A DNA stretch of 64,000 nucleotides. Origin: Thermoguttaceae bacterium (lineage in GTDB: Bacteria; Planctomycetota; Planctomycetia; Pirellulales; Thermoguttaceae). This document shows positions 61,218-64,000 of this stretch, piece by piece (the stretch's first letter is position 1; the number at the start of each line of letters is the position of its first letter). Under the pieces are notes generated by a model. That model was not told the origin of the DNA and searched no databases. It worked only from the letters and a program-made list of their open reading frames with translations. A program made the position numbers and the translations under genes. The stretch covers positions 67,935-131,934 of the forward strand of contig JAFZNK010000333.1 in the NCBI GenBank assembly GCA_017550965.1, written 5' to 3'.

Positions 61218-62552
61218 TCATACTTCCCAACCGGGGCGAACGTATTGTTTAAAGTACTCGTCAGCTTTTGGACAATTAACGGCGGTCATCGTCTTTTCGT
61301 CGTATTCTAGTTTTTGGCCGCAACGATAGGCAAAACAACCGAGTAAAACCGTTTCTGCAATTTTCCCGGAATACTCAAAACGGCAAGTGGTGGAGCCTTC
61401 TTCCGTTCCTTTGCCTTTCTTAATGGCGTCAATCCATTCCGCATGGTGTCCGAGCGACTTAGGAATCGATTGAGTCGGTCTTTCAAAAGATTCAAATTTT
61501 TCTTTTGGCAAAAGCGCGTGTTCGTAGTAGGTCGAAAATAAGATTCCGTCGGTTCCAAAGAATAAGACTCCGGCTCCAATATTGTCCAGTCCTAACTCTT
61601 TCAAGCATTCGGGACGCGCTTGTCCGTCTTGCCACGAGAGGGTAAGAGATTCTGAACTTCCAGGAAGGGCAGGAAACACATACTTTGCCGTCAAATCGTA
61701 ACCGCACATTTCTTCGTCGACGGGATTTGGAGACGTCGTTTCGACGGAAATTGGCGCAGATTTATCCAATCCAAGCGCCCAGTATGGCAAATCGAGGTAA
61801 TGACAACCCATGTCGCCCATTGCCCCGTTTCCAAAGTCCCAATACATGCGCCATGTTCCGGGGATGAATCGTGGATCATAATCACGTTCAGCGGCGGGGC
61901 CAAGCCATACGTCCCAATTGATTTCAGGAGGGCACGGCGTTTTTTCGGCAGGCTTAGGCTTGCCGATGTAGCGATTTGAACACCAGATTTTGACGTCTTT
62001 AACAGTTCCAATCGCTCCCGCCTGAATAAGTTCGACAACGCGACGGTAGTTGTCTTCCGCGTGAATCTGCGTGCCCATCTGAGTAACTAAGTTCTTTTCC
62101 TTAGCGACTTGTCTCATCCGTCGGATTTGGTACAGGTCGTGACCGAGCGGTTTCTCGGAATAACAGTGCAGTCCCAATTTCATTCCCGCGATTGCGGCGA
62201 CCGCATGCGTATGATCAGGCGTCGCCACCACGATAGCGTCGAGTTTCGCTCCAACTTTATCCAGCATTTCACGGAAATCGGTAAACATTTGGGCGTCGGG
62301 ATGTTGAGCTTTAGCGGCGTCGAGGTTGCGTTGATCGGCGTCGCACAAGGCAATTTGGTTTTCGCCGGAACAACCCTTCACGCTAAACGCTCCTTGTCGC
62401 GCAATTCCGACGTGAGCAATGTTTATTTTAGAAGAGGGTGCGGCGTCTTGAGCAATCATAGGCGACGGGAAGCTCTTAAGAGGAAGAACGCCCATTCCAA
62501 CGCCAAGAACGCTTGCTTTGAGAAATTCGCGACGAACAATACTTCTTTTCAT
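61218..62552 (-). CDS. Tat-exported Gfo/Idh/MocA-family oxidoreductase
   Basis: A 444-residue protein. The N-terminus is a Tat signal: VRREFLKASVLGVGMGVLPL with an RRxFLK-like twin-arginine motif. The Rossmann domain follows (ALCDADQRNLDAAK), with ATPDHTHAV and the EKPLGHDLYQIRRM motif. In this family the EKP Lys is catalytic. The C-terminal domain has GNGAMGDMGCHYLDLPYWAL. It is NAD(P)-dependent, acting on a sugar or glycoside outside the cytoplasm. The planctomycete set of such enzymes is often joined with DUF1080 proteins, but here they are 50 kb apart. It has a clear promoter at 62608-62636. Confidence 0.9.
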   Translation of the reverse strand: MKRSIVRREFLKASVLGVGMGVLPLKSFPSPMIAQDAAPSSKINIAHVGIARQGAFSVKGCSGENQIALCDADQRNLDAAKAQHPDAQMFTDFREMLDKVGAKLDAIVVATPDHTHAVAAIAGMKLGLHCYSEKPLGHDLYQIRRMRQVAKEKNLVTQMGTQIHAEDNYRRVVELIQAGAIGTVKDVKIWCSNRYIGKPKPAEKTPCPPEINWDVWLGPAAERDYDPRFIPGTWRMYWDFGNGAMGDMGCHYLDLPYWALGLDKSAPISVETTSPNPVDEEMCGYDLTAKYVFPALPGSSESLTLSWQDGQARPECLKELGLDNIGAGVLFFGTDGILFSTYYEHALLPKEKFESFERPTQSIPKSLGHHAEWIDAIKKGKGTEEGSTTCRFEYSGKIAETVLLGCFAYRCGQKLEYDEKTMTAVNCPKADEYFKQYVRPGWEV

Positions 62553-62607
62553 TGAATCGCTCCTAAAAGGATTTCGAAGGGGTAGAGGAGGAACTTACCG
62601 ATACGCG

Positions 62608-62636
62608 ATTGTATCAGAGTTGTTTTGAGATTTCAA
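62608..62636 (-). promoter_or_regulatory. Promoter of the Gfo/Idh gene
   Basis: Minus strand TTGAAA (62631-62636), 17-base spacer, TACAAT (62608-62613). The rest of the gap (62637-62952) has no recognisable gene or promoter for the plus-strand gene. Confidence 0.65.
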
Positions 62637-62952
62637 GAAGTTTTTTATACTTGAACTTTCGACGAACGGTTTCGTTATTGTTTTGATCAGAAAATATATT
62701 GCTCGTCGACTGGAATATCGTTACCATACGAAGAAGACGCGCTAAAACGTTTGTTAATCGATGGTTCGTCGTTGTCATTTGAGGGCGTTTAGAAGTTGTA
62801 CGACGTTTTTCCGTCGTGAATCGTTTGAGGTAGAGAGAAGACGTTTGTTGTTTTAACAAAGACGTAGTTACGTGTGATTGACGACGCAGACGCGTTTTGC
62901 TTACGCGGATACTATGCGTAAATTGCTTCGTCTCAAAAAGAAGGACTTTCGT

Positions 62953-64000
62953 ATGAGTAATAGTTTTGAAAGCGCGTTCAAGAACGACGTCTCAAAAGCG
63001 TTTCGCTTGGACGCTCCGCCTGACGCGACGACCACAATTGGCGGAAAGTCTTACGTCTATTTTGGCGGCGACGGATATCTTGGGCTTCAATCGGATCCGA
63101 GTATGATTTCTGCCGCTTGTAACGCGGCGTTGAAATACGGATTGGGCTCTGCGACTTCGCGTAATTGTTTTACCGCCGCTCCAGTCCAGGAAGTCGAGCA
63201 AAACGCCGCGTTGTTTCTGGGAACGTCAAAAGCGTACTATGTACTGGACGAGGCGAATATCGCCGATTTGTTTCTATTGGCTCTATCTAATTCCTTTGAA
63301 CGAGCTTTCGTCGACGAAGAATGTTTTTCGTTTTGGAATTTGCGTTTCAAGTGTTTGAACGGTATGAAATCAAGCGACGGTAGTTTGAACAGGAAGGAAT
63401 TAATTTCTTTTAAACATTGCGATCCCAATTCATTGCGAGATCTTTTGGATCGAGAATTAAACGTTGGCGAGCGCCCTCTCTTAATCACTGACGGCGTCTT
63501 TACGAATTCAGGATCGATCGCCCCGCTGAGAGAATATGACGCCGTCCTTAAGGAATATGGCGCGTCGTCTATTTTGGTTGACGATTCCCATGGAATTGGA
63601 GTCTTAGGAGCAAACGGAAAAGGTTCGTTAGAGTATTTCAATTTTGATTTGACACGAGTCAATCAAACGGGGCGGGAGCTAATTTTTGATTCACAAAACG
63701 ACAATTCGTCTTCATTTGCCGATTTATGCGGAGACAATTCTATAGATTGTTCCGTAAGTTCTGGGAAAAAACCGATTTCTTCGCGATGTGATTTATATAT
63801 GTTTGCTTCGTTAGCGAAAGCGATCGGCGGGTTTGGCGTGATTGCCGCGGGAAGCGATTTGTTTATCGAAAAACTTATGGAATGTAATCAGACTTGTTAC
63901 GCCGTTCCGCCCAACGCGATTGCCGCCGCGTCTGCTTATAGCCTCAGTCAGATAGAGAAGTTACATAAGCGACGTGTTGATTTACAGGAAAACGTGCGTT
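62953..64000 (+). CDS. PLP-dependent alpha-oxoamine synthase (KBL/BioF/SPT family), N-terminal part
   Basis: The frame is open from ATG 62953 to the window end (349 residues visible); the C-terminus is cut off. The alpha-oxoamine synthase pattern is present: FGGDGYLGLQSDP, GLGSATSRNCFTA, the PLP-site VDDSHGIGVLG (about 208-218) and the Schiff-base Lys in FASLAKAIGGFG (about 285). This family makes 8-amino-7-oxononanoate, 2-amino-3-ketobutyrate or sphinganine precursors; which one is not shown. Between the DDSHG and the Lys motif lies an insert of about 45 residues, polar and Ser/Asp/Cys-rich, which is unusual. The -AAGGACTTTCGT- before the ATG contains an AAGGA ribosome site. Confidence 0.8.
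   Translation, partial: MSNSFESAFKNDVSKAFRLDAPPDATTTIGGKSYVYFGGDGYLGLQSDPSMISAACNAALKYGLGSATSRNCFTAAPVQEVEQNAALFLGTSKAYYVLDEANIADLFLLALSNSFERAFVDEECFSFWNLRFKCLNGMKSSDGSLNRKELISFKHCDPNSLRDLLDRELNVGERPLLITDGVFTNSGSIAPLREYDAVLKEYGASSILVDDSHGIGVLGANGKGSLEYFNFDLTRVNQTGRELIFDSQNDNSSSFADLCGDNSIDCSVSSGKKPISSRCDLYMFASLAKAIGGFGVIAAGSDLFIEKLMECNQTCYAVPPNAIAAASAYSLSQIEKLHKRRVDLQENVR

Overview
The window looks like chromosomal DNA of a planctomycete, probably a lineage near Pirellulales/Thermoguttaceae. This is an inference from gene content: a DUF1080 sugar hydrolase-like protein, Tat-exported Gfo/Idh and DUF6807 proteins, a membrane-anchored prenyltransferase-type toroid protein, a Ser/Thr kinase, a very large YidC and many Ser-rich secreted proteins. 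Base composition is fairly balanced and shows no obvious shift. I see no insertion sequence, CRISPR array or integrase. Most of it reads as core chromosome.

Layout. 1-3.5 kb (minus): the N-terminal start of an LplT-like MFS transporter, rpoN, and an ExbB/MotA-type channel protein. 3.7-7 kb (plus): pgk, a fumarylacetoacetase-family hydrolase, a DtxR-type regulator. 7-11.3 kb (minus): an HTH-EIIA fusion, a TolC-type lipoprotein, a DUF1080 protein. 11.7-18.8 kb (plus): glgB, a metallophosphoesterase, yidC with an inserted PDZ-like domain, trmL. 18.9-19.5 kb (minus): two identical tRNA-Ala genes and a small coiled-coil protein. 20.2-25.6 kb (plus): a fliF-fliG-fliH-fliI cluster in which FliG lacks its torque domain. 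25.8-30.4 kb: pyrF, a YdjM-type membrane protein, a CvpA-type protein, a RluA-type synthase. 30.6-41.4 kb: tRNA-Ser, a LutB-type Fe-S protein, cdsA, a double-domain phosphodiesterase, a clan GH-A glycosidase, a 2-hydroxyacid dehydrogenase, ruvC, a DUF6807 protein. 41.6-46.1 kb: rpmF and the fatty acid genes fabD-fabG-acpP-fabF. 46.2-52.9 kb: kinase, rpsB, tsf, mfd. 53.1-64 kb: two exported unknowns, gltA, a toroid protein, an exported unknown, greA, a Gfo/Idh oxidoreductase, and a PLP-dependent acyltransferase cut by the window end.

The two most interesting observations are these. First, the flagellar-type export base cluster keeps the ring protein's FliG-binding tail, FliH and an intact FliI ATPase, but its FliG stops after the middle domain and no FliJ follows. 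This suggests a flagellum-derived apparatus that does not rotate. Second, a palindrome of the form TGACA-N13-TGTCR occurs at three places, each in front of a lipid gene or operon: the LplT-like transporter, rpmF-fab, and fabD. This suggests an undescribed lipid-synthesis operator. Three essential genes (rpmF, rpsB, greA) also appear to have long structured leaders.
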